From assembly GCA_937927975.1 (NCBI GenBank), contig CALEZT010000267.1, positions 1-64,000 of the forward strand: a stretch of DNA of 64,000 nucleotides, read 5' to 3'. A program made the translations under genes and the position numbers. This document shows, one piece after another, positions 43,795-52,341 of this stretch (positions are counted from its first letter, which is position 1; each line of letters starts with the position of its first letter). Below the pieces are notes generated by a model. That model was not told where the DNA came from, ran no database searches, and worked only from the letters and a program-made list of their open reading frames with translations. The DNA comes from an uncultured Phycisphaerales bacterium. GTDB taxonomy: Bacteria; Planctomycetota; Phycisphaerae; Sedimentisphaerales; Anaerobacaceae.

Positions 43795-45144
43795 CTACAC
43801 TTGTGCAGGGTCCGGATGCACCCACGGATTGCGGTATGGCCGGGCGAGCAGCCGGTTGGCTTCCTCGTCGCCGACGATCCGGCCCTTGTCCGGGTCCCAG
43901 GTCAGAGACCGCCCGAGCTTGCAGGCCATGTTCGCCAGGATGCACGCGGTCGCGGTGATCGCGCCCTGCTCGATGCTCGACACCGGCTGACTGCGGGTCT
44001 CGATGCAGTCCAGGAGGTTGCGCCAGTGCCGGCGCATGGGCGCGGCGACGTGCCGCTCCAGGTCCCTCTCGGTCTCGTCTTCGGGATACTTGTCGTATTC
44101 GTACAGGGCCTTGCCCTCGAGCGGCTGCCCTTGGCCCTGCGGAATGAACTTGTACTTGTGCACGTCGGCCTTGAGCGTGCCTTTGTCGCCATAGATGACG
44201 CCGGCCCAGGGGAACTCCGGATCGGGAGCGCCGCCCCAGGTCCGATGCGTCCAGACGACCGGAAGATCGCCGAAGTTGAACGTCGCGGTCTGGGTGTCGC
44301 TGATCGTGGCTCTGCTGTTGGGGTCCACGAGGATGCCGCCGGAGGAACTGATCCGGGTCGCGGGACCGAGATCCAGCAGCCAGCGGACCATGTCGAGCAT
44401 GTGCACGCACATGTCGCCGACGATGCCGTTGCTGTACTCCATGAACGCCCGCCAGCCGCGCGGATGCTGAATCGGCGTGTAGGGCAGCATGGGAGCCGGA
44501 CCGGTCCACATCTCGTAGTCCAGGTGCGCCGGAGGCGTTGTGGGAGCGGGATTGCTGCGGTTTCGCATCTGATAATAGCAGCAGATCTCGACGTAGGCGA
44601 TCTTGCCCAGCTTGCCTTCCTGGATGATCCGCTCTTTGGCCTCGATCAGGTGCGGCGTGCTTCGCCTTTGCATGTTGACCTGCACGACACGCTTGTACTT
44701 GCGGGCCGCCGCGAGCATCGCCTGGGCTTCGACGACATCGACGCTGACCGGTTTCTCGACGTAGATGTCCGCCCCGGCCTTGCAGGCCGCGATCATCGGC
44801 AACGCGTGCCAGTGGTCCGGCGTCGCGATGTGAACGATGTCGAACTGCTCCTGCTGGAGCATCTCGCGCCAGTCGCCGAATGTGCGGGGCGTCTTCTTGG
44901 ACTTCTGCCTCGCTGCGATCATCTCCGCGGCATCAGTCACCATCCTCTTATCCACGTCGCAGACCGCGACGACCTCGACCGGCTCGATCTGGAGCAGGCG
45001 GAACAGGGCGCTCTTTCCATACCAGCCCGTCCCGATCAATCCGACGCGCCGGGTCTTGCCCTGGGCATACAGCGGCACATAGCCGCCAAGGGTGGAAAGG
45101 GCCGCTCCGGCGGCGGTGGCTCGCAGAAATTCGCGACGATCCAT
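43795..45144 (-). CDS. Tat-exported Gfo/Idh/MocA-family oxidoreductase
   Basis: A 449-residue protein with Tat signal DRREFLRATAAGAALSTLGG. The Rossmann domain starts VGLIGTGWYGKSALF (GxGxxG), followed by HIATPDHWHALPM and VEKPVS, the EKP motif of the family, where the Lys binds the nicotinamide cofactor. The C-terminal substrate domain contains MEYSNGIVGDMCVHMLDM. It probably oxidises or epimerises a sugar in the periplasm; exported members are common in planctomycetes. The ATG at 45144 has GGAGGAA upstream. It follows the thioredoxin-pseudopilin-hypothetical operon on the same strand after a 137-base gap. Confidence 0.9.
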   Translation of the reverse strand: MDRREFLRATAAGAALSTLGGYVPLYAQGKTRRVGLIGTGWYGKSALFRLLQIEPVEVVAVCDVDKRMVTDAAEMIAARQKSKKTPRTFGDWREMLQQEQFDIVHIATPDHWHALPMIAACKAGADIYVEKPVSVDVVEAQAMLAAARKYKRVVQVNMQRRSTPHLIEAKERIIQEGKLGKIAYVEICCYYQMRNRSNPAPTTPPAHLDYEMWTGPAPMLPYTPIQHPRGWRAFMEYSNGIVGDMCVHMLDMVRWLLDLGPATRISSSGGILVDPNSRATISDTQTATFNFGDLPVVWTHRTWGGAPDPEFPWAGVIYGDKGTLKADVHKYKFIPQGQGQPLEGKALYEYDKYPEDETERDLERHVAAPMRRHWRNLLDCIETRSQPVSSIEQGAITATACILANMACKLGRSLTWDPDKGRIVGDEEANRLLARPYRNPWVHPDPAQV

Positions 45145-45281
45145 AGCGTTCCTCCAGATTCGTGTTGCCCCGCGCGGCGTGCGTCGCTGCCCGCGCCGTC
45201 ACCCAATCCGCGCATCATGGCGATGACTATACCGCGATCAGTTCTGCTCCGCAAGCCGCTCTCTGCCCACGCGCGACCATG

Positions 45282-45734
45282 TCACGTCGTCGTCGAAGAC
45301 GTTGCCCGGGTCTGGAAGTGCACCTCCACAGCGATCTCGGTTCCCGCTTCACGAAACGCCGCGTATTCGAAGCCGAATCCCGTATCGAAGCGCTCAATCC
45401 CTTTGAAGACGAGGATGGGCCGAACCAGTCTGCTGCAAAGGGGGCGCATCCCGTACCATAGAAACGCGGCAAGGACCTTGCCGACTTCCGGCCGGAATTC
45501 CAGAGGCACCGCGGAGGACAAATCGATCGGAACATGCTCCGTCGTCTCGCATTTCTCCTCGAACTGATAGCCCCAGTCGTCCCCTCCGCTCTTTCGGAGA
45601 TATCCACGGGTGGACACCCGGCGTTCCCGATCCTTGTACCGATATGTGAACGCCTCAGGCGAGGCTTCGATCTCGATCGTTCGGTAGAATCGCTCTCGCA
45701 GACGCGACAGCAACCAGCCGTCAGCGGTGTTCAT
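45282..45734 (-). CDS. hypothetical protein after the pseudopilin gene
   Basis: A 150-residue protein, not recognised. It has no signal peptide or membrane segment; the sequence is protein-like, with charged strands such as IEIEASPEAFTYRYKDRERR and a Thr-rich end RATSSTTT. The ATG at 45734 has GAGGT six bases upstream and it starts 15 bases after the pseudopilin stop, so it is the last gene of the TlpA-pseudopilin unit. Confidence 0.6.
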   Translation of the reverse strand: MNTADGWLLSRLRERFYRTIEIEASPEAFTYRYKDRERRVSTRGYLRKSGGDDWGYQFEEKCETTEHVPIDLSSAVPLEFRPEVGKVLAAFLWYGMRPLCSRLVRPILVFKGIERFDTGFGFEYAAFREAGTEIAVEVHFQTRATSSTTT

Positions 45735-45749
45735 CGCATACCTCGAAGC

Positions 45750-46514
45750 CTACTGCGTCGATGGCGTGTAGCCCAGCTTGCCCCAGGCGGCTCGCTGCAC
45801 GCGCTGGATGTCTTTGTTGCCGGGCTGCGCCGCTTGGAGACCGCCTTCCCCGCGGCCGTACTTGAGAGTGCGATTGTCGTCCCACTTCCAGTACTCGGCG
45901 TGGCCGTCGGCGAAGCTGAAGTTCGTGCCCGCGCCGTGGCGGATCGGAGGATTGTCCCACCAGGATTCCTGCTCGTAGAAGATCGTCCAGCTCTGCACGC
46001 TCGTCTTGCCTTCGTCGACGTAGACGATTCGCTCTCCCGGCCGCTTGATCTGGGACTTCTTCTTGATCATCAATTCCTTGACGAAAGTCCTCATGGGAGA
46101 CGCCGCCCCGTTCATGGCGTCGACGATCGCGTAGGTGTTCACTTCCCCGCGGATGCCGGTGGGACACTTGTAGATCTTGAGCTGCTTGATGTACGGCCAC
46201 ATCGCGCCCCGCTTGATGCCGTCGATCCGCCTGTCCGTATCGGACCAGTCGTTGTGGAAGTACATCCAGCAGGGCTCCGTGCTGTCGGTGTGGCCCTCGC
46301 TGTTCTCGACCGTGCACGAGTTGACCAGCTTCTGGTCGTTGTCGTCGGCGTACAGAACCCAGGACAAGCCGAACTGCTTGACGTTGCTCAGGCACGCGGC
46401 CCGCTTGCCCTGCTCCCTCGCCCGCTGCATGGCGGGCATCAGCACGGCCATCAGGACCGCAATGATGGCGACGACCACGAGCAACTCGATGAGCGTGAAT
46501 CCTCTCCTGGCCAT
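45750..46514 (-). CDS. DUF1559-type type II pseudopilin
   Basis: A 254-residue protein with the prepilin signal [19 protein letters not shown]: cleavage after Gly5 and methylation of the new Phe are expected, with Glu at position 5 of the mature form. The single hydrophobic helix (residues 6-27) serves as the pilin spine. Near the C terminus is [17 protein letters not shown], the H-x9-DG pattern of planctomycete DUF1559 proteins. These are abundant in planctomycetes, exported by type II secretion/type IV pilus machinery, and of unclear function. It lies 11 bases after the thioredoxin-like gene. Confidence 0.9.
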   Translation of the reverse strand: MARRGFTLIELLVVVAIIAVLMAVLMPAMQRAREQGKRAACLSNVKQFGLSWVLYADDNDQKLVNSCTVENSEGHTDSTEPCWMYFHNDWSDTDRRIDGIKRGAMWPYIKQLKIYKCPTGIRGEVNTYAIVDAMNGAASPMRTFVKELMIKKKSQIKRPGERIVYVDEGKTSVQSWTIFYEQESWWDNPPIRHGAGTNFSFADGHAEYWKWDDNRTLKYGRGEGGLQAAQPGNKDIQRVQRAAWGKLGYTPSTQ

Positions 46515-46525
46515 AGGCGTCCTCC

Positions 46526-47704
46526 CTACTTGTTCTTCGTCTTGTACTCCTCCAGGCGAGCCTTCTGCGCGTCGAGCCAGGTCTGCGTCAACCCTTTGCC
46601 GATCAGAGGCGTTCCGGCCTGAACGGCCTTCTGCTGGATCGCGACGGCGTCGCCTGGGCGACCGACGCGAGACAGCATCTCCGCGTAGATGACAAGCACG
46701 CCGGGATTCTCCTGTTCTCCGGCCTGGCCTTTTTCCATGGCCGCGACAATCAGAGCGAAATCGGGGTTCTTGAGCTTTTCGAGGTTCCGGCTCACAATCG
46801 CTCCGGCGTTGAAAGCATGGTACGGGTTCTTCTCGAAACTCCCCTTTTCCAGCAGCGTCTTGAGGTAGGCGAAACCCGCGGCCTCGTCAACCTGCACCAG
46901 CGCGTTGAACCGCACAGGCATCAGGTCCTCCTCCATCTCGGGCTGCACCGCCAGCGCCTTGTCGATCGCTTCGACCACAGCCTTGTTGTCCTTGGCGGTC
47001 AGCGCTGCCCGGATCGGGGCCTCCAGCTTCACACGTTCCTGCTGCTGTCGCCACTCGGTCTCCTGTCGCTTGGCCTCCGCCTTCACGTCGAACGTCCCGG
47101 CGATCACCCCCTCCAGCACCTTGTCCATGCTCATCGGGTGGCCGATCCAGGCGATGACGCCGTCTTTGCCGACGATGAACGCGCAGGGGATGCCGTTCTT
47201 GCCCGCTGCGGCCATCCAGGATTCCGCCATTTCCCGCCCGATTCCATCGACGGCGATGCGGTACTCCATCTTCTCGCCCATCTCCTTCACGAAGGGCTCG
47301 ACGAGAGCGAGAATGCCTTCGTCGGTCTTTTCGGCGGGACGTTCCCAGACGCTCACGCCGATGAACGTGGCCTGCCCGCTGTGTTTGCGGGCCAGCTCGG
47401 TCATGTGGGGAATCGTCGCGCGGCAGGGTCCGCACCAGGTCGCCCAGAATTCCACGACGTACACACCGCCTGCCTTGAACTCTGCGACGGGCTCGCCCTT
47501 GACCCACTTGGCGACCTTCAACGCCGGAGCCGCCAGCCCGACCCTCAGCGCAGGCAATTCGAGCTCGGGCGGCTGATTCGCCGCCGGCGAGGGCTTGACC
47601 GCCGTAGCGGCGACCTGGTTGGCCGGGACTTGCGCCGCTGCGGCGATGGAAGCACTGATTATCGTCAGACTCAGAACCACTCTCATGTTCATGGACGCCA
47701 TCAT
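46526..47704 (-). CDS. TlpA-like thioredoxin-fold protein with C-terminal helical domain
   Basis: A 392-residue exported protein: the signal peptide ([17 protein letters not shown]) is followed by a thioredoxin domain with the active site [11 protein letters not shown] (Cys91, Cys94) and [12 protein letters not shown] containing the cis-Pro region. The remaining ~180 residues are helical and repeat-like (TPR-like), beginning near [16 protein letters not shown]. TlpA/ResA proteins reduce disulfides outside the cytoplasm, often in cytochrome or cell-wall biogenesis; here the target is unknown. The ATG at 47704 has AAGGAG eight bases upstream, which decides between five in-frame starts. First gene of the operon with the pseudopilin. 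Confidence 0.88.
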   Translation of the reverse strand: MMASMNMRVVLSLTIISASIAAAAQVPANQVAATAVKPSPAANQPPELELPALRVGLAAPALKVAKWVKGEPVAEFKAGGVYVVEFWATWCGPCRATIPHMTELARKHSGQATFIGVSVWERPAEKTDEGILALVEPFVKEMGEKMEYRIAVDGIGREMAESWMAAAGKNGIPCAFIVGKDGVIAWIGHPMSMDKVLEGVIAGTFDVKAEAKRQETEWRQQQERVKLEAPIRAALTAKDNKAVVEAIDKALAVQPEMEEDLMPVRFNALVQVDEAAGFAYLKTLLEKGSFEKNPYHAFNAGAIVSRNLEKLKNPDFALIVAAMEKGQAGEQENPGVLVIYAEMLSRVGRPGDAVAIQQKAVQAGTPLIGKGLTQTWLDAQKARLEEYKTKNK

Positions 47705-47781
47705 CGAATATACTCCTTCTATGCACATCAGGACCGTCGACCGAGAGGGTCTCTCTCGCGACCGATCCGCCAGAAGATGCT

Positions 47782-47810
47782 ATTATAGAGGAATACGGGT
47801 GGCGGGGCAA
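47782..47810 (-). promoter_or_regulatory. sigma70-like promoter of the TlpA-pseudopilin operon
   Basis: Minus-strand TTGCCC (47805-47810), 17-bp spacer, perfect TATAAT (47782-47787). Confidence 0.7.
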
Positions 47811-47874
47811 ACAGGAAAAGGTCCGTCATTTTTCCTACTCACACAGGGGCCATGTGGGTATAATGGGGACCGTT

Positions 47875-48933
47875 ATGGAGAGAATCGCATACAGAATCAT
47901 AGATGCGAACTTCAATCGAGCCCGCGAGGCGCTGCGCGTCATGGAGGAATACTGCCGGTTCGGGCTCAATTCTGCGACGCTCAGCGAGCGGGCCAAGAAG
48001 CTCCGGCACGAACTGTGCGCCGCGGTCGGACGGCTGGATTGGGGCAAGCTCATCGCCGGACGCGACACCGTCGGCGACGTAGGGGTCGGGCAAAAGGTCG
48101 AGGGCCAGCATCAGCGAAAGACCCTGAAAGACTGTTTCACCGCGGCCGCCAAACGATTGACCGAAGCCTTGCGGGCGATGGCGGAGGTCATAGCGACGGA
48201 GGATCGCACGGTCGCGGAGGCGGTCGAGCGGTTGCGATACGACAGCTATACCCTGGAGAAAGACATCGTGCTGTTCAGCGAGCCCGTCGAGAAGTTCAAT
48301 CGCGTCCGGCTGTACGTGATCATCACGAGCAATCTGCCCGCCGAGGTGCTGGCCCTGGCCAGCAAGTGCGCCACCGGCGGAGCCGACTGCATCCAGTTGC
48401 GGGCCAAGGACGTCCCCGACGACCGCCTGTTTGCCATGGCGGTGGAGTTCGTGGAGATCTGCCGGGAGATGGGGACGCTGAGCATCATCAACGACCGCGC
48501 GGACATCGCGGCCGCCGCGGGCGCCGACGGGGTGCACCTGGGCCAGAACGACCTGCCGATCGAGCAGGTCCGTCGGATTCAGCTCAGCCCCCTGGTCATC
48601 GGCAAGAGCACCCATTCCTCCAAGGAGTTGGAAGGAGCCCTGCCGGGACGGCCAAGCTATGTGAGTCTGGGTCCAGCCTTTCCGACGCCGACCAAGCCGG
48701 ACATCGAAATCGCGGGATCGGACTACATCAGGCAAGGCCTGGCAAGACTCGAAGCAACCGGGATCAGCCATGTCGCGATCGGAGGCATAACCTCCGACAA
48801 CGTCGAGCAGGTGATCCGGGCCGGGGCGCAGCGAGTGGCCGTCTGCGCGACCGTGACCAAGGCCGCGGACCCCACCGAGGCGTGCCAAAGGCTGAAGGAC
48901 AAGCTCGTGAAATTGCTTGGCGAATCGGCGTAA
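47875..48933 (+). CDS. thiE: ThiD2-ThiE fusion, thiamine phosphate synthase
   Basis: A 352-residue protein. The N-terminal ~150 residues (RIIDANFNRAREALRVMEEYCRFGL, cited in parts as DANFNRAREALRVMEEY) match the ThiD2 domain found in front of ThiE in cyanobacteria and planctomycetes, thought to replace ThiD as HMP-P kinase. The rest is ThiE, a TIM barrel joining HMP-PP and THZ-P: IQLRAKD, INDRADIAAAAGADGVHLGQ (family pattern NDR...DG.H.GQ), IGKSTHS and FGxxGGI-like AIGGITSDN. The ATG at 47875 is chosen because GGGG precedes it; a TATAAT lies only 11 bases upstream (47859-47864) with no good -35 box, so transcription may start very near the ATG. No TPP riboswitch was found. Confidence 0.88.
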   Translation: MERIAYRIIDANFNRAREALRVMEEYCRFGLNSATLSERAKKLRHELCAAVGRLDWGKLIAGRDTVGDVGVGQKVEGQHQRKTLKDCFTAAAKRLTEALRAMAEVIATEDRTVAEAVERLRYDSYTLEKDIVLFSEPVEKFNRVRLYVIITSNLPAEVLALASKCATGGADCIQLRAKDVPDDRLFAMAVEFVEICREMGTLSIINDRADIAAAAGADGVHLGQNDLPIEQVRRIQLSPLVIGKSTHSSKELEGALPGRPSYVSLGPAFPTPTKPDIEIAGSDYIRQGLARLEATGISHVAIGGITSDNVEQVIRAGAQRVAVCATVTKAADPTEACQRLKDKLVKLLGESA

Positions 48934-48939
48934 GCCCAA

Positions 48940-49016
48940 GAATCCGAAGTTCGAAGCACGAAATCCGAAACAAATCCAAAGCGCCGAATCCAAATGACCG
49001 AAACGCTGTCGCGGAG
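48940..49016. repeat. second copy of the purM-adjacent repeat element
   Basis: The stretch CGAAATCCGAAACAAATCC, then AAATGACCGAAACGCT, is nearly identical to 23779-23833. Only the left half is present here. It lies between thiE and the decayed gene that follows. Confidence 0.85.
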
Positions 49017-49022
49017 GCCATG

Positions 49023-49750
49023 ATGTCCACCTCTCACAAGATCAGATGTGCAGCCGTTGTTAACATTTCAATTCTGCTGGCCGCAACGAGCAGTACGTCT
49101 ACGACTTCGCGGGCATGCTCGGCTTGCCCCTGATTCCCACCGCCGAAATCCGTACGGACGCCAAGGCGGTCTTCTTGCCCATCCATGCGATGAAAGACGT
49201 ACGGTTGAACGAGAAGCTCGGCGCCATGCTCAAGGCCGGGACGCCCGTCCTCGTTACCGACGGCCTGGTCGCAAGACTCCCACGCGAATTGGCCTCCGGC
49301 AAGAACCTGCTGACGCTCAAGGTCAACGGCAAGCCGAGTGGTCTGTTGAGCCTGACCCGTGAAGACCTCAAACCGATCCGCGACAGACTCCTGGCCCCGC
49401 TGGGTGTGCGTTTCAACGCCCCCAACAAGGTGGCCCTGTACCTGATCGGAGACCACTGGGCAGTGATCGAGAACTTCAACGACGAACCCGTGGCAGCCGT
49501 GCTGGAATTTGCGGAGGAGGTCCACGCAAGCGGATCGCTCATTCTCCCCACCGACGGCCGAGCGGAATTCTCCTCCACCGGCGGCACGATCGAATTTCCC
49601 CAGATCACCCCGCGAACGCTTGTGGTGCTGCGATACCAGAGGTGCTGTCGCGACAGAGGGGGCTGGCCTGTCACGGCATCTGCCCCGGCGACGGTTGTCT
49701 GTGCCGCAGGGCCGGCCAATCGGCGAAGGCGATGTAGAACGGCAGAATGA
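49023..49750 (+). pseudogene. remnant of an exported protein gene
   Basis: The ATG at 49023 starts a signal-peptide-like stretch (HKIRCAAVVNISILLAATSS) that soon loses its frame. In another frame, from about 49073, a convincing coding stretch begins (NEQYVYDFAGMLGLPLIPTA) and runs to about 49650 (TPRTLVVLRYQ). It looks like the C-terminal part of a larger exported protein. The simplest reading is a gene that has lost its middle, with a frameshift at the joint near 49070-49090. I do not recognise the family. The 3' end overlaps the small membrane-protein gene on the other strand. Confidence 0.65.
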
Positions 49751-49916
49751 TGTTGGCGAACGGCACCAACATCAGAAGCGACAAGGCACCGGGAAAGCCT
49801 GCCTTCGTGCAGATTTTCCAGAATGGAATGATCGTGATCAGAACCCCGAAAATCACCATCGGGATGATCAGCAGGAAGATCAGACCCACTTCGACCGGAC
49901 CGGGCATCGGCTCCAT
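49671..49916 (-). CDS. small membrane protein, unknown
   Basis: An 81-residue protein with two hydrophobic segments (VGLIFLLIIPMVIFGVLITII and ALSLLMLVPFANIILPFYIA) joined by WKICTKAGFPG. That KAGFPG-then-helix arrangement is reminiscent of small DUF5684-like or signal-peptidase-linked membrane proteins, but I cannot assign it. The ATG at 49916 has AAAGGAG five bases upstream, so it is probably real. It faces the pseudogene remnant. Confidence 0.6.
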   Translation of the reverse strand: MEPMPGPVEVGLIFLLIIPMVIFGVLITIIPFWKICTKAGFPGALSLLMLVPFANIILPFYIAFADWPALRHRQPSPGQMP

Positions 49917-50331
49917 GGCAGCTCCTTTCGGTTCGTGAGAAATCACGCACCCCTGGAAGATAGCTTGGGATCGAAGCCTCGTCAAGATCCCGGCCAAACC
50001 GCAATACGACTACGACTTTGGAGTATGGAGGCAGTCAAACATGGAGGTGCCTGCCTGCATCTTTCGGAGTCTCCCGAGCCAACGCAGGGAATCACCCGGC
50101 TCGTGCGTAATGCAAATGGTGATTCAGGGGTGCCTCGGATCGTCCGGAACCTTGCGAAAGTGGCCTGTGGAGCCGGCAAAGCTCGGTCCACCGCAAGCAC
50201 GCCCTGAACTGAAAAGCTCGCATCTACTCCTTATTTTACCATATAAAGCGTTCAGCAGTTCAAGAAAACCAGGAAGGCTCTTCAAATATTCCCCGAGTTC
50301 CTCTTCCTCTCGCGGAAATGAAAGCCCCTGA
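49917..50331. other. intergenic region, no gene seen
   Basis: About 415 bases before the first Na/Pi gene promoter. A small AT-rich patch around 50222-50250 includes AAGGAG near an ATG on the minus strand, but the reading frame is short and not protein-like, so I do not call a gene. Confidence 0.5.
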
Positions 50332-50360
50332 TTGCGGCCCGGAAAACAGGCCGGTAGAAT
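50332..50360 (+). promoter_or_regulatory. promoter of the first Na/Pi gene
   Basis: TTGCGG (50332-50337), 17-bp spacer, TAGAAT (50355-50360), about 80 bases before the ATG at 50440. The same arrangement is found before the second paralog. Confidence 0.65.
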
Positions 50361-50439
50361 GCGCCACAGCGGTCTCGGACGTCGCCGGAGGTGACGATGT
50401 GGTCGCGTGCTTCTTTCGCATAAGGTTTGGAGAGCCTGG

Positions 50440-52140
50440 ATGATCCGTGGCATGATTCTCGGGGTGATCGGGGGCCTGGGGCTATTCCTGTTCGGAATGC
50501 TCCTGATGTCGGATGGATTGAAACAGGTGGCCGGACGCAAGCTCCGGACCGTCCTGGAATCCATGACGAAGAACACCTGCGTGGGTTTCGTGGTCGGGGC
50601 CCTGGTCACCGCGTTCATCCAGTCCAGTTCCGCCACCACCGTGATCGTGATCGGCCTGGTCAACGCTGGCCTGCTCACCCTCAAGCAATCCATCGGCGTG
50701 ATCATCGGCAGCAACGTGGGCACCACCGCCACCGCGTGGCTGGTGTCCATGGCAGGTTTCGGCGGGCTCAAAATCGAACAGTATGCCCTGCCGGCGGTCG
50801 GACTGGGCTTTCTGCTCCAGGTGGGCGGCCGCTCGCGGTCGATGAAAAGCGTCGGCGCGATCCTGCTGGGCTTCGGTCTGCTCTTTCTGGGAATCGAGCA
50901 TCTCAAGGACGCCTTCGAACCCCTGGAGCACAGCGCGCGCGTGCAGGAGGTTTTCGTTCGGTACGGCAGCCACCCCCTGTTCGCGATCCTGGCCGGATGG
51001 GGCATCACCATGCTGGTCCAGAGCAGTTCGGCCTCCATTGCGATCGTGCAGCTTATGGCAATGGGCGGCGCGTTCGGGACCAGCTGGCAGACCGCGCTGG
51101 ACATGTCCATCCCATTCGTCCTGGGCGCCAACATCGGCACAACCATCACGGCGCAGCTCGCGGCCCTGCAGGCCAATCGAACCGCCCGACGAACGGCCTG
51201 GGCGCATTCGATGTTCAACATCCTGGGCACGGTGGTCGCACTGCCCTTCCTCATGCTGGGCTGGTACGGCGACCTGGTGGATTTTCTGACGCCCTGGGAA
51301 CTCTCGCGAGAAACGGTCGCCGCGAGCATCGCGATCGCCCACACGACCTTCAACGTCACCACCTCGCTCCTCTTTCTGCCCCTGGCGGGCGTGCTGGAGA
51401 GGACGGTGCTCAAACTGGTGCCTGTGCGCCCGTCCGAGGCGGGGGCCCAGGCGGTGGTACTCGAACGGCACTTGCTCAGCACGCCGGAGATCGCACTGGA
51501 ACAGGCCCGGCGGGAGATCGTACGCATGGCTCGGACCGCCAGAGCGGGATTTACCGACGCGGTAGCCGGCCTGATCGGCGACGAGAAACGAAAGCTCGAA
51601 TCCGCCCAGGTGGCCGAGTCATTCACCGACACACAGCAGTACGAGATCACGACCTACCTGACGGAGCTGTCGCGCCGGCAACTGTCCGAGGAGGTCGCGG
51701 TCGCGCTGCCGGTCCTGCTGCACACGGTCAACGACCTGGAACGCATCGGCGACCACGCGGAGAACGTCGTCGAGATCGCGATCCGCAAGATCGAGCAGAA
51801 GCTGATCTTCACCGACTCGGCGATGGCCGAGGTGGGCCAGCTCATCCGAGAAATCGACGGGATGTTCGACTGCGTCATCGAGGCGCTGGACAAGGACGAC
51901 GCCGCGATCGCCAAGCGTGCGTTGCCCAGCGAGCGGAACCTCAACCAGATGCAGATCGACTTCCGCCGAAATCACGTCCAGCGGATGCGGGACGGGGTCT
52001 GCACTCCCGAGGCGGGGCTGATCTTCATCGACCTGGTGGACAACGTCGAGAAGACGGGGGACCACCTGACCAACATCGCCCAGGCGGTCATCGGCGGCCT
52101 GCAGTGGGACCACGTCGAAAAGATGATGCCGCCGAAATAG
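50440..52140 (+). CDS. Na/Pi cotransporter family protein with PhoU-like domain
   Basis: A 566-residue protein. The N-terminal ~350 residues form the NptA/Na-Pi cotransporter fold with two similar halves: GLFLFGMLLMSDGL, then FIQSSSATTVIVIGLVNAGL with the QSSSATT motif, and in the second half MLVQSSSASIAIVQL and IGTTITAQLAAL. The C-terminal ~200 residues are PhoU-like helices (DLERIGDHAENVVEIA). It probably moves phosphate or another anion with sodium across the inner membrane, the PhoU part sensing it. Start ATG 50440 has GGAGAG six bases upstream. It is the first of two tandem paralogs of exactly equal length. Confidence 0.88.
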   Translation: MIRGMILGVIGGLGLFLFGMLLMSDGLKQVAGRKLRTVLESMTKNTCVGFVVGALVTAFIQSSSATTVIVIGLVNAGLLTLKQSIGVIIGSNVGTTATAWLVSMAGFGGLKIEQYALPAVGLGFLLQVGGRSRSMKSVGAILLGFGLLFLGIEHLKDAFEPLEHSARVQEVFVRYGSHPLFAILAGWGITMLVQSSSASIAIVQLMAMGGAFGTSWQTALDMSIPFVLGANIGTTITAQLAALQANRTARRTAWAHSMFNILGTVVALPFLMLGWYGDLVDFLTPWELSRETVAASIAIAHTTFNVTTSLLFLPLAGVLERTVLKLVPVRPSEAGAQAVVLERHLLSTPEIALEQARREIVRMARTARAGFTDAVAGLIGDEKRKLESAQVAESFTDTQQYEITTYLTELSRRQLSEEVAVALPVLLHTVNDLERIGDHAENVVEIAIRKIEQKLIFTDSAMAEVGQLIREIDGMFDCVIEALDKDDAAIAKRALPSERNLNQMQIDFRRNHVQRMRDGVCTPEAGLIFIDLVDNVEKTGDHLTNIAQAVIGGLQWDHVEKMMPPK

Positions 52141-52233
52141 GCAGGAAGGGCAGGAGAAGGGAGCCGCGAGACCCCTTCGAACGTCTGTGCCCAGTCTTGG
52201 GGTGGCCGGCCGAAAGAAGACCCAAAACGTTCG

Positions 52234-52262
52234 TTGCGACGGTCGCGATCATCCGGTAGAAT
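52234..52262 (+). promoter_or_regulatory. promoter of the second Na/Pi gene
   Basis: TTGCGA (52234-52239), 17-bp spacer, TAGAAT (52257-52262), about 80 bases before the ATG at 52342. Its geometry matches the promoter of the first paralog, including CCGG just before the -10 box. Confidence 0.65.
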
Positions 52263-52341
52263 GCCGCGCGGTGGTCACGCAGAGGCCGTGCGGACGGCTC
52301 GACGCTGTGTGTTCATTCTTATATCGCGTTGGAGAGCCGGG

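Noticed and set aside
47811-47874. possible TPP riboswitch before thiE
   Set aside because: No CUGAGA and no second conserved core was found in the short leader.
50124-51650. 508-residue minus-strand frame upstream of and across the first Na/Pi gene
   Set aside because: Antisense to a conserved transporter and mostly Ser/Arg/Pro-rich text.
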